The notes beneath the pieces are model-generated. The model ran no database searches, was not told the origin of the DNA, and saw nothing but the letters and a program-made list of their open reading frames with translations. From Aporrectodea caliginosa (lineage: Eukaryota; Annelida; Clitellata; Crassiclitellata; Lumbricidae), in assembly GCA_020284085.1 (NCBI GenBank), contig JACEVL010000203.1:124001-188000 (forward strand): a stretch of 64,000 bases of DNA. The letters are read 5' to 3'. The translations under genes and the position numbers were made by a program. Of the stretch, positions 11,083 through 22,405 are shown piece by piece; the first letter of the stretch is position 1, and each line of letters begins with the position of its first letter.

Positions 11083-11628
11083 CAGTGTGATTTTCGTTAA
11101 CGATAACGATAACGAAAATGTTCGTTAACGAAAATAAAATGACTTCGTTAACGTTATAACTATAACTATAACTAAAAATATCAGTAACTATAACTATAAC
11201 TATAACGAAAATAACACTAACGAAAATTCATCTTTATTTTCGTTAATACAAAAAATAAAAATAGGAAGTGCAATATGGACGATTCGACATAAATGAGAAC
11301 GAAAAATGCGAAATTTTTATTGTGAAATTTGCCAGTTACTTTGGAAACTCGTGTATTCATGAAGCTGACTGTACCCATGCTTCAAAGGTTTTCATAGCTC
11401 TGAGTAAATTGTGAAACAGCGTATTAATACGCACAATTTTGCTTATAGACTTAATTATTGTAACTAAGTAGTAACTAAAATTAACTAAAATAAAAAATCC
11501 ATTAACTATAACTATAACTATAACTAAAAATAATACTAACTATAACTATAACTATAACTAAAATAAAAAAATCATTAACTATAACTATAACTATAACTAA
11601 AATAAAATCTGTAAGGAAAATCACACTG
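11083..11628. mobile_element. hAT-type element with AACTATAACTATAAC arrays (546 bp)
   Basis: The left end CAGTGTGATTTTCGTTAAC mirrors the right end (GTAAGGAAAATCACACTG). A perfect 8-bp duplication ACGGCAGC flanks it (11075-11082 and 11629-11636). The interior holds runs of the hexamer ACTATA on both sides of a unique core, which is typical of hAT-type non-autonomous elements with subterminal repeats. Confidence 0.9.
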
Positions 11629-12032
11629 ACGGCAGCTTATGACAACATAGGCCGTTGACGCCGACAAAGATTAGTTTGGCATATTACAGCTATGTGAAGT
11701 TGCCTCCTCTTGAATTTAAGTCTCGCTACCTGCCTGATCATTTATTTTTTACACAGAGATAATTTTTATACTGATTTTCGTAGTCTGATAAATCTGTCAG
11801 AACAAATCTTTAGGTGGGTCAATAAAGGGAAATGGGCTGTAGTTCATGATGATATAACACAATAGAGAGAGTAAGAATGTTAAGAACAACCAAGTTTAGC
11901 AATGAGCCTCAGGATGTATACCTGTTTAAGCAATGATACTCACTTTGATTACTTTGATTATTTCGGCTGACAATTTTTAACCGAGTATCATTCTACAGAA
12001 AAAAATGACAACTAATATGTATATATGTATGT

Positions 12033-12089
<57 letters not shown>

Positions 12090-12094
12090 GTGTA

Positions 12095-12198
12095 GTATTG
12101 TATTGTATTGTATTGTATTTGATCATTTATAAAGCACTTCTCATAGCATAAGCCTTTCAGAAGCGCTCCCAGTGTGAGGTACTCCGAGGAAAAAGGAA
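12095..12198. repeat. Dispersed repeat, copy 2, left part
   Basis: TATTG pentamers followed by TTTATAAAGCACTTCTCATA match copy 1 at 325-425. The repeat stops at GAA (12196-12198), where the 4.3-kb transposon begins, and resumes at 16547. Confidence 0.8.
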
Positions 12199-12218
12199 TA
12201 GTGGGGGGCCCAGACACT

Positions 12219-13300
12219 CAGTCATTTCAAGTTGATGTAAAAGTTTCGTTTTCACTACCAATTTGAAGGTAATGGTCTGTAGATCAATATTCGTCCGAGG
12301 GGAAAGCATGCAGATAAAAATTGAAGCGTGGGGGGCTCGAAAACCCCTCTGGCCTATGGGAAATATGTGTATTTTCTCCAGTCATTTCAAATAGATGCAA
12401 AAGTTTCGTTTTCAGTACCAATTTGAAGGTAATGGTCTATAGATCAATACTGGTCCGAGGGGAAAGCATTCAGATAAAAAAAAGAAGCGTGGGGGCTCGA
12501 AAACCCCCTCCAGCCTATGCAAAATATGTGTATTTTGCTCCAGTCATTTCCAGTAGATGCATAAGTTTCGTTTTTTCAGTACCAATTTGAAGGTAATGGT
12601 CTCTAGATCAATACTGGTCCGAGGGGAAAGCATTCAGATAAAACAATGAAGCGTGGGGGTTCGAAACCCCCTCCGTCCTTTGCGAAATATGTGGATTTTT
12701 CACCAGTCATTTCAAATAGATGCAAAAGTTTCTTATTAAGTACCAATTTGAAGGTAATGGTCTATAGATCAATACTGGTCCGAGGGGAAAGCATTCAGAT
12801 AAAAAAAATAAGGGGTGGGGGGTTCGAAACCCCCCGGCCTATGCGAAATATGTAAATTGTTGTAACTTTTGATTGGATGGTCCGATCTGAACATATGTGG
12901 TATGTATGGATTCAGAATCATGAGCTTCAAGTGATATTAACATGTATATTCCACATAAAAGCGTGTATTGCACATAAAAGCGTGGGGGTTCGAAACCCCC
13001 CTCCGTCCTTTGCGAAATATGTGGATTTTTCTCCAGTCATTTGAAATAGATGCAAAAGTTTCTTATTCAGTACCAATTTGAAGGTAATGGTCTATAGATC
13101 AATACTGGTCCTAGGGCAAAGCATTCAGATAGAAAAATAAGGGGTGGGGGTTCGAAACCCCCGGCCTATGCGAAATATGTAAACTGTTGTAACTTTTGAT
13201 TGGATGGTCCGATCTTAACATATGCGGTATGTATGGATTCAGAATCATGAGTTGCAAGTGATATTAACATGTATATTGCACATAGAAGCAGTGATGGTGC
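12219..13300. repeat. Left arm: tandem 160-bp units of the transposon
   Basis: Units start near 12219, 12381, 12542, 12704 and 13034 with AGTCATTT and contain ACCAATTTGAAGGTAATGGT, then GGTCCGAGGGGAAAGCAT. Two units carry an extra segment with TTGATTGGATGGTCCGATCT. The right arm (15.10-16.51 kb) is the reverse complement of this arrangement. Confidence 0.9.
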
Positions 13301-13550
13301 CAGTGTTGGCGCATATCCACAAAACTAAAGAAAGTATCATAAGAAAGTTGCTAATAAACCGGCTATAAGAAATTGAACGTACATATAGTTAAGTATTGCA
13401 TATTGTTCTTGTCCAGCTACTTCGCACATGTACACTTGCAAAGACGTGTGCATTTCAATTTTGCCCTCATGCACTTGCAGAGAGAACAGGTACTTGTGCA
13501 AGTGCACTTCACATCCAGGTGGAATACATCCCTGGCGAGGGGCAGCGAGT

Positions 13551-15104
13551 TCATATGGGAAGCAGCTTGTCTTCCTCTTCCTTCCACCCACGATTAGTGG
13601 GGTTGTTCAAAGGCATCATGGACCTATGAGCTGTTGTCCATATGCTCGCTTGGAATACATTTCTTTTGAGATGTTGATCCAAAGCATCGGTTGTTGGGGG
13701 AATTCTCTCCACGTCCCTAGTCTTCTGTGAGAACACCTTCATTCGGACGAGGTCAACGTCAATGTCATCGTTGGAGTCATTGGAGTACAGCCTACAGACG
13801 AATTTCGCTGCCACTTCTTTCAGCCTTGGCGATGTTTGAAATGGAGTATCGACGACAGTTGCAAATTCCTCCATGAGGAATGGCACTTCGTGCATCAACT
13901 TGCAGCAGTATCGCTTACCCTTGAACTTGAACGAAGATCCTGATCCTGTAAATGCGTGAAAGAGGGTCATTGCTTTGCACGTTGTCGTTCCAAGGTTTGA
14001 GGCGATAGTGTTCAGGGAGATCATTCTAGTTGTCTTTGAAGGAGATCCAGATTTCTGCAGCAGGATTCAGAGCCTTGATATGATGGAAATTACTCAACAG
14101 AATTACGACAACATCAGTATATCCGGTATGAACCATCCCAAGTGACCACGTTTGAAGTGCGTGTAAGAGATGTATAAGGACACGAGTGTCTGCTTCTTCA
14201 TGGTTGCATTGCTCCATTGGTGGACTGTTTCCTACATGACGGACTTCATCGCCTGCAGTGATGTACACATCCTTTTCATCCGGGAACTTTTCTTCGGATA
14301 TCTTTTCTGACAGGAATGAGAACAGTTCCTTCTTGTTATCAACGTTTGCCAGGAACTTCTGCCAATTTCCTGGGACTTTGGCTGTAGCAGATACACGTTG
14401 TCGGGTGCCTGTTCCTCGTTTTTCCCTTGTCCCTCCTTTTATTGTCAATGCACGATACTGGTCCCAGACAATGTCTACTCTAGATGATCGTTTCAATTCA
14501 TGGCGAACCCTTGGGCAGAAGCACTTGTTGAAATATGAATCAAAGGTCGTGCCTTGGATATTTGTACCAGGAACTGAATGTATCAGTACTCCACCGTCAA
14601 TAACTATGAAGTCGAGAACATCTGGAGCAACTAGCTCTTCGTCGACAGAAAAGGCGCTACTGGTACCGGCTTCCATAATATATACCAACAAATCAGACTT
14701 TGTACAGGAGTTGAGGGACCCTGCGGATGACAACGCAGGCGGGTATGGAGAGGATTCGTGACGAAAAATTCCTCTAAATTACCCCCGCGGCTGTCTAGTA
14801 CAACAAAAGCTTGCCCATAAAGCTCTGAGTGATCTTTGTAGTGCTGCATTTTCAACTTCATTGTTGTCTTCCTCTGCATCTTCTTCTCATGGAACAGCAG
14901 TAAGTTGTTTCGTTTGATGGGTGTTGTCAGAAGTTTTTCATTTGAGTCAAGCACACTCATCCTGTAGTTGTTGTACTGGTTTTCTCCCGTTGACTCGACT
15001 TCTTGAACAGAAAGGGCAGCATCCTCAGACTCACACACCTGGTTGTCTAACGTTACCAGGTCTTCACTGTCCTCCTCAAAAGGATTCCCCTTGCTCATCA
15101 ACAC
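13551..15104 (-). pseudogene. Frameshifted transposon gene, XPG/PIN-nuclease-like protein
   Basis: Three frames read on as one protein when two shifts are allowed (near 14740 and 14026). The N-terminal piece (to about 14.74 kb) starts MLMSKGNPFEEDSEDL. The middle piece has DVLDFIVIDGGVLIHSVPG, RVDIVWDQYRAL, EKRGTGTRQRVS, then CNHEEADTRVLIHLLHAL and TDVVVILL. The C-terminal piece contains MTLFHAFTGSG and ends IWTTAHRSMM. This layout (DGG/LLH start, VDIVWD, HEEADTR, DTDVVV, FHAFTG) belongs to a protein family common in invertebrate genomes and thought to be transposon-borne. Here the usual DTDVVV reads YTDVVV and the usual CD after FHAFTG is replaced, so acidic positions are lost. The copy is inactive. 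Its placement between inverted arms supports it as the element's own cargo. Confidence 0.7.
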
Positions 15105-16513
15105 CTTTTATGTGCAATACACGCTTTTATGTGGAATATACATGATAATATCACTTGCAGCTCATGATTCTGAATCCATACATACCACACATGTTCAGAT
15201 CGGACCATCCAATCAAAAGTTACAACAATTTACATATTTCGCATAGGCCGGGGGTTTCGAACCCCCACCCCTTATTTTTCTTTCTGAATGCTTTGCCCTA
15301 GGACCAGTATTGATCTATAGACCATTACCTTCAAATTGGTACTGAATAAGAAACTTTTGCATCTATATCAAATGACTGGAGAAAAATCCACATATTTCGC
15401 AAAGGACGGAGGCGGGTTTCGAACCCCCACGCTTTTATGTGCAATACACGCTTTTATGTGGAATATACATGTTAATATCACTTGAAGCTCATGATTCTGA
15501 ATCCATACATACCACACATGTTCAGATCGGACCATCCAATCAAAAGTTACAACAGTTTACATATTTTGCATAGGCCGGGGGGTTTCGAACCCCCACCCCT
15601 TATTTTTCTATCTGAATGCTTTGCCCTAGGACCTGTATTGATCTATAGACCATTACCTTCAAATTGGTACTGAATAAGAAACTTTTGCATCTATTTCAAA
15701 TGACTGGAGAAAAATCCACATATTTCGCAAAGGACGGAGGGGGGTTTCGAACCCCCACGCTTTTATGTGCAATACACGCTTTTATGTGGAATATACATGT
15801 TAATATCACTTGAAGCTCATGATTCTGAATCCATACATACCACATATGTTCAGATCGGACCATCCAATCAAAAGTTACAACAATTTACATATTTCGCATA
15901 GGCCGGGGGGTTTCGAACCCCCACCCCTTATTTTTTTATCTGAATGCTTTCCCCTCGGACCAGTATTGATCTATAGACCATTACCTTCAAATTGGTACTG
16001 AATAAGAAACTTTTGCATCTATTTGAAATGACTAGTGAAAAATCCACATATTTCGCAAAGGACGGATGGGGGTTTCGAACCCCCACACTTCATTGTTTTA
16101 TCTGAATGCTTTCCCCTCGGACCAGTATTGATCTAGAGACCATTACCTTCAAATTGGTACTGAAAAAACGAAACATATGCATCTACTGGAAATGACTGGA
16201 GCAAAATACACATTTTGCATAGGCTGGAGGGGGTTTTCGAGCCCCCCACGCTTCTTTTTATCTGAATGCTTTCCCCTCGGACCAGTATTGATCTATAGAC
16301 CATTACCTTCAAATTGATACTGAAAACGAAACTTTTGCATCTATTTGAAATGACTGGAGAAAATACACATATTTCCCATAGGCCAGAGGGGGTTTTCGGG
16401 CCCCCACGCTTCAATTTTTATCTGCATGCTTTCCCTCGGACGAATATTGATCTACAGACCATTACCTTCAAATTGGTAGTGAAAACGAAACTTTTACATC
16501 AACTTGAAATGAC
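15100..16513. repeat. Right arm: inverted tandem units of the transposon
   Basis: About eight units in the reverse orientation of the left arm. Each has ACCATTACCTTCAAATTGGT and a palindromic TTTCGAACCCCCAC segment. The longer 330-bp period (15.13, 15.45 and 15.78 kb) also contains GATCGGACCATCCAATCAAA. This arm has more copies than the left one, so the arms have expanded unequally. Confidence 0.9.
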
Positions 16514-16546
16514 TGAAGAAAAATGCACAGGCACGTTCCTCCACTA

Positions 16547-17060
16547 GAAGGTTTTAAGGTGAGAGAAAGAGGTAGAGATGCTACATGCACTAGAGAGGAT
16601 TGTAGAGCATAGAGAAGGAGGAAGTCGATTCCATAGAGCAGTGGCGGCGCCAGGGTTTCAGGTTTGGGGGCTAAAACCCCAATTCCTTACCTTTCTCCCC
16701 TCCTCTCTGGCATTGGCAGTGATTTCCCACTTTTGTTTGGGGGGCTGAGCCGCCGATAGGGGGGCTTCAGCCCACCCTAGCCCCATGCTGGCGCCGCCAC
16801 TGATAGAGAGGGACCTATGCACACAAAGGACCTGGATTGAGCCATTGTGGTCCTAACACGGGGAACAAAGAGGTCAAGCCGGTCAGAGGATCTGAGAGGA
16901 CGCTTTGACGTAGCAGAGAGGGGCGGAGAATTTAGTGACAAAGATATTTTGGAGCAAGACCCAGTTGAGATTTGAGCATGAGAATGAGAACTTTGAATTG
17001 ATGCGCACAGAGAGAGGAAGCCAATGAAGTTGTTCAGCCATAAATGTAGAGATGTGAGAG
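16547..17060. repeat. Dispersed repeat, copy 2, right part (with insertion)
   Basis: The sequence resumes with GAAGGTTTTAAGGTGAGAG exactly where copy 1 would continue. It is interrupted by the 164-bp element at 16639-16802 and then runs on through AGGGACCTATGCACACAAAGG to about 17.06 kb. Confidence 0.75.
16639..16802. mobile_element. Short inverted-repeat element (164 bp)
   Basis: Ends CAGTGGCGGCGCCAG and CTGGCGCCGCCACTG are perfect inverted repeats. The 6-bp ATAGAG directly precedes (16633-16638) and follows (16803-16808). Copy 1 of the host repeat shows the uninterrupted TCTATAGAGAGGGAC. The interior is rich in GGGGGCT and AGCCCC, so the whole element can fold back. The termini resemble hAT ends but the duplication is 6 bp as read. 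Confidence 0.85.
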
Positions 17061-17078
17061 AATCGACGGGAGGCGCAT

Positions 17079-17177
17079 GTAAGTGTGTGTGTGTGTGTGT
17101 GTGTGTGTGTCGGTAGGTGAGTGTAGGTGTACGTGTGTGTGTGAGTAGGTGTGTATGGGAGGGTGTGTGTTTGTGTG

Positions 17178-17233
<56 letters not shown>

Positions 17234-17525
17234 ATGCGTGTGGGTCAGTGAGAGTAGGGGTGTGTGGGTGGGTGTGCTTTGTGTGTGCATTTTGCATGTG
17301 TCAGTGGATGTGTTTGTGGGTGTGCGTGAATGTGGGTGTGTGAGAGTAGGGGTGTGTGGGTGGGTATGCGTTTGTGTGTCAGTGGGTGTGTGTGGTGTGC
17401 GAGAGTAGGGGTGTGTGGGTGAGTGTGCGTTTGTGTGTGTGTCGGTAGGCGTGTGTAGGTGTGTGGGTGTGCGTGCATGTGGGTGTTTGGAGGTGTGTAT
17501 GGGGTGTGTGTGTGTGTGTGTGTTG
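17079..17525. repeat. (GT)n-rich simple repeat block
   Basis: Long GT runs (up to about 30 dinucleotides near 17180-17230) are interspersed with GTGGGTGTGTGAGAGTAGGG-like units. All open frames here are artefacts. Confidence 0.95.
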
Positions 17526-17529
17526 GCGG

Positions 17530-18270
17530 GTGTGCGCGCGAGCACTAAAAATAAAACTTAGAGTTAAACTAGCCTACTAAGTCCAACATTCATTGACGAG
17601 TTGTATGATAAAACGTAAAATGTAGCCTATAGGGGCCTACATCGCTGAAATTTCACAAGTTATGCAACTTATCAACATATATATGTAACTCAGTTTTGGG
17701 TACAAGAAACATTACCTTTTCAACAACATTAATTTTTATATCGTGACTACAACAATGGCGAGATTAAAGCATGAAAACTGGCCTGAAAATTTAAAGGGGT
17801 GGTCCATAAAGGACGGGGTCGCCTCCCTTCACCTTCCTTTTCCTGGCCTTGACCGCATTTAATAGCCCGCCCTTGGCAATATGTCTCCCCAGATCGACTG
17901 CCATATTCATAGAGCCCAAAATGACCCACATAATGCCAGCTGGTAGCCAGGTACGGCCCAATGTTGGTCCAAGGAATTAGGCTGTTACGGTCCCACACAT
18001 TTCGCAGACGTTTGCATTGCAATGAAGTAGGCCTACTGCGCCTATAATAGAGCTCGCCTGACTGCATAATCCCTCTATCCACATGACTTCAATGCCCCAC
18101 CCTCCTCTGGTTGCCGACTTCCGTAATGTACTGCCTCAACACGGGGTAATTTTAAGGGTTATAGGCTGCTTACAGACCGTAACATGACTCCACGAGTGAA
18201 TGTCAACTTCATTTCTCGTGATAGGCCTACTAATTGCTCATTTACTACATGCCTGTCAAAATAAATTCTT
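17530..18270. other. Intronic stretch without recognised features
   Basis: This lies in the presumed first intron of the membrane protein gene. An open minus-strand frame (17747-18082) has no recognisable content or splice context. Motifs such as GTAGGCCTAC recur here as elsewhere in the window. Confidence 0.5.
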
Positions 18271-18274
18271 ATTT

Positions 18275-18762
18275 TATGACTGACTGACTGACTGACTGAC
18301 TGACTGACTGACTGACTGACTGACTGAATGAATGAATGAGTGACTGACTCACTGAATGAATGAGTGAATGACTGACTGTCTGACTGAATGAATAAGTGAA
18401 TGACTGACTGTCTGACTGAATGAATAAGTGAATGACTGACTGACTGAACGATTGAGTGAATGACTGACTGAATGAATGAATGAGTGAATGACTGCCTGAA
18501 TGAATGAATGACTGACTGTCTGAATGAATAAGTGAATGACTGACTGACTGAATGAATGAGTGAATGACTGTCTGACTGAATAAGTGAATGACTGATTGAC
18601 TGACTGAATGAATGAATGATTGAGTGAATGACTGACTGACTGAATGAATGAGTGAATGACTGCCTGAATGAATGAGTGAATGACTGACTGACTGAATGAA
18701 CAAGTGAATGAGTGAATGAATGAGTGAATGAATGAGTGAATGAATGAATGAATGAACTCATC
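18275..18762. repeat. TGAC/TGAA/TGAG tetranucleotide array
   Basis: About 490 bp, beginning with pure GACT copies and shifting to mixed GAATGAAT and GACTGACT blocks with GAGTGAATGACTGACT segments. Stop codons fall in some frames only, which produces a spurious Ser/His/Gln-rich open frame. Confidence 0.95.
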
Positions 18763-19965
18763 ACTAGTATGGTGAATTGTCTGAACAGAAACTTTGAGAT
18801 GTCATATTTACGATAAGCCTCCATCATTACGACTAATTAGTTGACAGAATGACTTTGTGATGGTTTTGTGCCCGCATCACTTTTTCAGCAAATGGTTTTC
18901 AAACGTAAACCATAAATAACTGATCAATGAAGAGAGAAAGCCTTCAGCAAGTAGGCCTACAATAATTATGTTGTCCTGCTAGGCAAAAGGGTCGCCCATT
19001 AATTATGTCAACAAATTTTAGGGAGTTCTTGACCCCCCACCTTGTCAACAACAGCACTGACAAACTTTCAAGGACCTCTAATAAAAATAGGCCTATGTCA
19101 CAAATAACAGAAATATTTCTATGACCACTGATTTCTAAAACATTCAAAGTCGATTTTCACGAAATAATTAGAATTTGTATAGCGCTACATTTCAATGAAT
19201 AACTCCTTAACCCCACATTAAATAACTTCTAATTGAGGCCCTTTATAGTGAGGCCTGGGGCCAAATGGCCCCGGTGGCCCCCCCTGTCCTAGGCCCAGTG
19301 CTAGATTAATGTGAAATTGTCACAAAAATTGTATAATTAAAGGTATAATAAAGGACTAAATATTTATAACTGTCAGTTAAATGTTTAATTTACCATTCTG
19401 AAAGGTCTGTGTGGGTTTGGTGAGGGCTGCAACCAGTCAATGATTAATTAATTTTCTATGAACGATTTGCATATTTAATTCATTGCAAGAAATAACATTT
19501 CATTTGTTGCCATAATAATTATTTGCTGATGCCAATTTGTATTGAACACTCTTGTCAAGAACTGTCAAACTTTTCCAAAACCTCCCCCCTCAATTTTGTT
19601 AATATAATTAATGGACGACAAGTAATTAAAACTTTCGAGTGTATAAAGTGAGCCACTAAACACTGAAGCTTTGGGAGTTACTACAAGACGCCATATTAAT
19701 TAAGTGTAGCCTACAGTGCACTCTGACTCACTGTAGGCCTACTGACACATACATATAAAGTTACAGACTTCAGTTCATCCATAAAACGCCGACAACAAGG
19801 AGGTCCTTGCAAGAGTTGATGACTGAGCCCCTTTTGAAATTTTCTTGTTGACAAAGGAAAGTGGGTCAACCCCCCTCTTGTGCTGGCCAGGGGCGGTTGC
19901 CCCCTCTTCCCCCTTCGGTACGCCACTGCAGTTGTTGTAAAAATTTGTCTTCTACAATATCTTAC

Positions 19966-20103
19966 CGTTACGATAGAACGAGGACAGTAGCGTCCTTTAC
20001 CGAAACTTCCCGTGCAACATGCACCGAAAACATAGACAACCATGAGGCATTCGAGAAGGCGGATGCCCCTAACGTTCTGCCCGCGGCCACTCCATGAACC
20101 CAT
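19966..20103 (-). CDS. First coding exon with signal peptide, membrane protein gene
   Basis: The ATG at 20103-20101 opens 46 codons ending at the strong donor GTAAGAT. The product starts MGSWSGRGQNVRGIRLLECL and continues MVVYVFGACCTGSFGKGRYC. It has a basic n-region, a hydrophobic core (LLECLMVVYVFGACC) and small residues for cleavage, so it is a good signal peptide. The downstream minus-strand exons encode a type I membrane protein without another start, so I assign this as their first exon. The link is inference: at least one exon must be missing between here and 10.9 kb, because the phases do not match. It could instead begin a separate small gene. Confidence 0.5.
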
Positions 20104-21300
20104 GTCATTGGGGAGGCATTTTGTCAGCCGAAAAGTTAATCCAATTAATCCGGAGATGTCATGTCCTTCCTTCGCTTCTACCTGACTTAAACTGAATGAG
20201 TAATCGCTCGCTGTGTGCTTTGGATTACCAGGCTGGATGGACTTTGAAGTATCGTGCAGGCGGACGAGTGTAGAGTGTGGTGTATGACGGGCAGGTGGGT
20301 CCAATTGGGCATGACAGCGATGAATACTTCAAACAGGCCTGTGCAGGTGGTTTTATGGTGATCATTACATGGCTACGCTTTTCGTTTCTTTACTTTAAGT
20401 GCACTTCATCACGAGATAATGAATGATAAAACTCATAATGGATCCTGTGGACCCTGTGTGTTAATTTTTACTTTTTAGGTGTGTTTACAGTGTTATAGGT
20501 ATACATTGTTATTTTTGTCTGTGGATAAAAATGCTACTATATGTGTATAGTGGTGATCTGGATTAAATACAGTTCATCTGATCACCCCTCGTTCTCGGTT
20601 CAAAATCCAGTGCATCGTGTGAAAATGAAAATGACATGTCACAAGCCCTCCCAGCAGCGTGTTAAGTGGGTGGGAACGGCGTTCCCATTGCTCTCAAAAT
20701 TCTTTGCTTACGTTCCCACTGCTCACCATTCAATGGAACCATGGTAACACATGCATTGCAATAAAAATGTCCTTCCGAGTTCCAACTGCTCACCCAAACC
20801 ACTTTAACCACTGCCTCCCAGCATGCTGACATGGGGCAGACCCATATTTGTATAAATGCTGTCCTGCCAACACTTCCATAGGCATTACATTGGACCTGTT
20901 TGGACTCTGTATACGGTCCTATATTGGAATATGGATGGATTCTATATGGGGCTCATATATAGACATGCTTGCAGGGTTGATATACCCAAATGGGACCACA
21001 GGACCTATATGGGTCTCCTCAAATATCTCATGACCAGTATGACATCGAAATCCTCAAGGAAATCCATTCTTATGTTCTGTCATCGTTATTATAAACACAG
21101 ATGATTTTCAACCAGAACACTTGAAGACTGGAACTCCTTTGTAATGTGCCTTTGGGAGCCCAATCGGGCATACACTGTCATAATGAGGTCATGTCATAAC
21201 AAGGTCATGCTCTAAAGTCTTCCTGATAATAATAACAAGTCAGTAATTGAGAGACTGGATAATAGTTAAAGCTCAATGGACAACACAACAAAGACTACTA
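20104..21300. other. Upstream region of the membrane protein gene
   Basis: No coding exon was seen. On the minus strand this is the 5' UTR and promoter side. No clear TATA box or initiator could be picked out. Degenerate TATATGGG-type motifs occur near 20880-21010. Confidence 0.35.
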
Positions 21301-22287
21301 TAAATTTTTATTGTTATTTTTCTCAAGCCACCAGTGAAGAAACTCTTGCAATTTAAGTCAAAAAATGATTGCAACTAGAAAGAGAGAGACTGTAAGTGAA
21401 CTGACACAGATCCTTTTCAACGCACACAAAGTTAATAAAATGTCGACTTCAGCAGAGAAATAACTAAGAAAAGATTAAAAGTTACGAGCAGAGCTACAAT
21501 AGATAACACTAAAAACGCATCTCACTCGATCATTCGCACTCTCTGCTAATGTACATGGTGCAAGCAAGCCGATACAAAAGGCTGGAAATACTTCGTACTA
21601 TCAAAAACGCTACACATAAACACTTCTCTCTCGGTAATGTACAACAGTTATGCCATACTTGATGAACAGAAGTCAACTTAGTTTAACTAAGTATACTGTG
21701 GGTCTAAGTGAAGAGGCAAAAACCAAAGGCCATTATGGCTGCAGACATGCATAGAAACTTCAACTGGGGCGTTAAAGGTAAGGTCGGTAAACCAATTACA
21801 CTACGAGATAGGATAGGTGTACAAAATTGGATATAAACCATATAAGCCTTTCACACCAAAAGTTTTCCAAAACAATTAGGAGAAGACCCAGAAATTAGGA
21901 AAAATTTCATCAACACACTTTGAGCAGGTACACAGTCTTGCGTGCAGTCAAGATGTTACAACTTAAATCAGACACAATAAAACTCTCAGGTTTTGTCTTA
22001 GAACTCTTTAACTGTATGATTGTCACACCAATTGTGAAAACAACAATGTGGGTTTCACAAAACAATAGGCCTCTTAAACAGCCACACTTTTCTCCGTGGT
22101 CTCAGGAATTTTACCCAACAGTGACCCAGAATTAAGGCTTGCATAGTGTAAACATTGAAACTTTTGCTGATTTATATGTTAAAATAATAATTACAATAAT
22201 AATATAAAAAAAATCATTCACTGTATCTCCAGACAATTTTTTAAATCTCAAGCCATCACAGCCACCTTGAATCAATAAATGTACTTT

Positions 22288-22405
22288 AACCCTTTAATGA
22301 CGAGAGTGTACTAAAAGTGACTTGGAAACCAATGCAGCTCATTGTTAACACTTTAGCGCGAGCTGCATTGGTTAACTTTTGTACACTCTTGTTGTTAAGG
22401 TGTTA
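22288..22405. repeat. Palindromic dispersed repeat, copy 1
   Basis: CCTTTAATGACGAGAGTGTA is mirrored by TACACTCTTGTTGTTAAGGT and ACCAATGCAGCT by AGCTGCATTGGT, around a centre near 22345. Related half-copies occur at about 55.00 and 61.27 kb. It resembles a small fold-back transposon. Confidence 0.75.

Larger units (their letters stand above)
12199..16546. mobile_element. Academ-like DNA transposon with compound inverted arms (4.35 kb)
   Basis: The ends read TAGTGG at the left and CCACTA at the right, flanked by a 3-bp duplication GAA. The empty site is visible in copy 1 of the host repeat (AAAAGGAAGGTTTT near 417-428). Each arm (12.22-13.30 and 15.10-16.51 kb) is a tandem series of about 160-bp and 330-bp units, inverted relative to the other arm. 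Every unit carries a palindrome such as GGGGTTTCGAACCCCC. Between the arms lies a broken minus-strand gene. A 3-bp duplication plus a nuclease-like gene fits the Academ superfamily best, but no transposase was recognised, so the family name is inference. Confidence 0.75.

Noticed and set aside
12199..16546. CACTA (EnSpm) transposon
   Set aside because: The termini read TAGTGG at the left and CCACTA at the right, the reverse of the CACTA...TAGTG order, and no CACTA-type transposase was seen.
16777..17545. Open frames rich in Thr/His or Cys/Val
   Set aside because: These are GT/CA dinucleotide repeats read in different frames.
17747..18082. Minus-strand open frame of 111 codons
   Set aside because: No recognisable motif, signal peptide or splice frame. 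It could be chance in a less AT-rich patch.
18159..18827. Open frame of 222 codons rich in Ser, His and Gln
   Set aside because: It is the TGAC/TGAA tetranucleotide array; no conserved content outside the repeats.
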